Origin: Rhypophila decipiens
Lineage: Eukaryota; Ascomycota; Sordariomycetes; Sordariales; Naviculisporaceae
Length of the DNA: 64,000 nt
Assembly: GCA_033297075.1 (NCBI GenBank)
Contig: MU858106.1
Location: forward strand, 124,001 to 188,000
Reading direction: 5' to 3'
The first letter of the stretch is position 1. The number at the start of each line of letters is the position of its first letter. A model generated the notes under the pieces. The model had not been told where the DNA came from and did no database searches. It saw only the letters and a program-made list of their open reading frames with translations. This document shows, one piece after another, positions 63,166 through 64,000 of the stretch. The position numbers and the translations under genes are program-made.

Positions 63166-64000
63166 TCAAGAATGCTGGCCCCCACCACCACCACCACCAC
63201 CAACGCTCATAACCCCCCTCCCAAACCACTCAGCAACCGTCCTAAACCGATCCTCACTCCTCTCAAGCCCATCCCGAAACAACTCATGCCGCTCCGCATT
63301 CTCCCCCTGACTCCTCTTCAACGCCCTGATGGTATCATTCTCCACCGCGCAGGTAGGACATTCCCCAACCGCCTTTGCCCCCCCCTCCAACCCCCTTTCC
63401 ACTCCCAAGTTCCCATTCCTCAAACACCGCCCATGAAAACTATGTCTACACAAAAAATGCACAACCGGCAATTCCAACCCCGCTCCACAGGCACTACACC
63501 TCGTATTCTGAAACACAACCGGCTCATTCTCGAGCTCGTATATCTGGCGCCGTTTTTCGTCCGTCTCGGTGCGGAATGCTCCCAGATGGCCGCGGTTCTC
63601 TTCTATATCCTTTCGCTCTCGTTCGATCCGCTTGGACAGATATGGTTTGATCATGCCCATGGTCGCAACGGGATATTTGCTCAGCGTCTGGACCACCTGC
63701 AACGGCGCCATCAGGCCAAACCTGTCTATATGTGTCAGGATCGAGTCCAGTTCCTCTGGCCCAGCTTCATCCAAGATTTTCTGGTCAGAGGTTAAATAAG
63801 CCAACGCAGCGGGGTAGAGCTGTGGTTCTTCGGGGCCGTATTTACGCAGGGCCTTGATTGCCCCTCTTGTATCTTTGGCTGAAGTGTACGACCTGAAGAT
63901 GTCGAACAGTAACCCGGACTGTTCCTTCACTAGGGTTGTGCCTGCCCGGAAATCTGACAAGTGAGAAAGTAACAGCACATTGGAGTTTTCAATGGATGGT
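63166..64000 (-). CDS. VPS11: Vacuolar protein sorting protein VPS11 (PEP5), C-terminal part
   Basis: The gene is cut by the right edge; 277 residues are visible and the frame stays open to the edge (SIENSNVLLLSHLSDF). Vps11 is a core subunit of the HOPS and CORVET tethering complexes that act at endosomes and the vacuole. Visible are helical repeats (LLFDIFRSYTSAKDTRGAIK, YGPEEPQLYPAALAYL), a coiled coil with the Glu/Lys/Arg-rich ERERKDIEENRGHL, and a C-terminal RING-H2 finger: CSACGAGLELP, then FLCRHSFHGRC, then CPTC. The insertion between the last two zinc-ligand pairs is long and Gly-rich. It ends with a poly-Gly run. Confidence 0.93.
   Translation of the reverse strand, partial: PSIENSNVLLLSHLSDFRAGTTLVKEQSGLLFDIFRSYTSAKDTRGAIKALRKYGPEEPQLYPAALAYLTSDQKILDEAGPEELDSILTHIDRFGLMAPLQVVQTLSKYPVATMGMIKPYLSKRIERERKDIEENRGHLGAFRTETDEKRRQIYELENEPVVFQNTRCSACGAGLELPVVHFLCRHSFHGRCLRNGNLGVERGLEGGAKAVGECPTCAVENDTIRALKRSQGENAERHELFRDGLERSEDRFRTVAEWFGRGVMSVGGGGGGGGQHS

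Noticed and set aside
1..64000. CRISPR arrays, bacterial operons, prophage or viral genes
   Set aside because: None seen; spliceosomal introns and gene content are those of a fungal nuclear genome.

Overview
This window is nuclear DNA of a filamentous ascomycete (Pezizomycotina, most likely a Sordariomycete of the Sordariales type; the rank is inference). Reasons: genes are separated and on both strands, most carry one to four short GT-AG introns (about 50-150 bp) with CTAAC/CTGAC-like branch sites, introns have few stop codons, and the families are fungal (fungal GH45 cellulase, Zn2Cys6 regulators, GH13_5 intracellular amylase, the so-called pathway-specific nitrogen regulator family). A single dispersed 5S rRNA gene with an upstream TATA box sits next to tRNA genes, the arrangement known from Neurospora relatives.

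Layout. 1-7.6 kb: a DOCK-family exchange factor on the minus strand with a long (CAA)n tract beyond its stop. 10.6-11.1 kb: a small GPI-type surface protein. 12.2-18.9 kb: a compact housekeeping block, cytosolic leucyl-tRNA synthetase, a small membrane protein, AP-3 sigma and frataxin. 21.4-23.2 kb: a secreted repeat protein. 24.6-31.9 kb: nitrilase, a short TIR element (MITE), a DAO-type FAD oxidoreductase and, divergent from it, a Zn2Cys6 regulator with two tandem zinc clusters; the shared promoter holds three GC-rich palindromes. 31.9-38.9 kb: a 76-residue protein, a C2H2 regulator and the ribosome-biogenesis factor Sda1. 39.5-40.2 kb: tRNA-Met-like, tRNA-Arg and 5S rRNA genes. 42.9-43.9 kb: a GH45 endoglucanase between gene-poor stretches. 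48.2-50.0 kb: a bZIP regulator after more than 4 kb without a gene. 51.0-53.2 kb: tRNA-Asp and an intracellular alpha-amylase. 54.6-64 kb: a large single-pass membrane protein ending in HDEL, chorismate synthase, a lipoate-protein ligase and the C-terminal part of VPS11 running off the right edge.

How the genes fit together. Most genes are unrelated housekeeping neighbours. Frataxin and the lipoate ligase both serve mitochondrial cofactor metabolism; AP-3 sigma and VPS11 both act in traffic to the vacuole. The nitrilase / FAD oxidoreductase / dual-cluster regulator set looks like a possible small nitrogen-catabolism neighbourhood (inference). The best candidates for something new are the HDEL-tailed membrane protein, the dual-zinc-cluster regulator with its palindromic promoter and a reading-frame break, the nitrilase with a large low-complexity insertion, and the atypical tRNA-Met locus.
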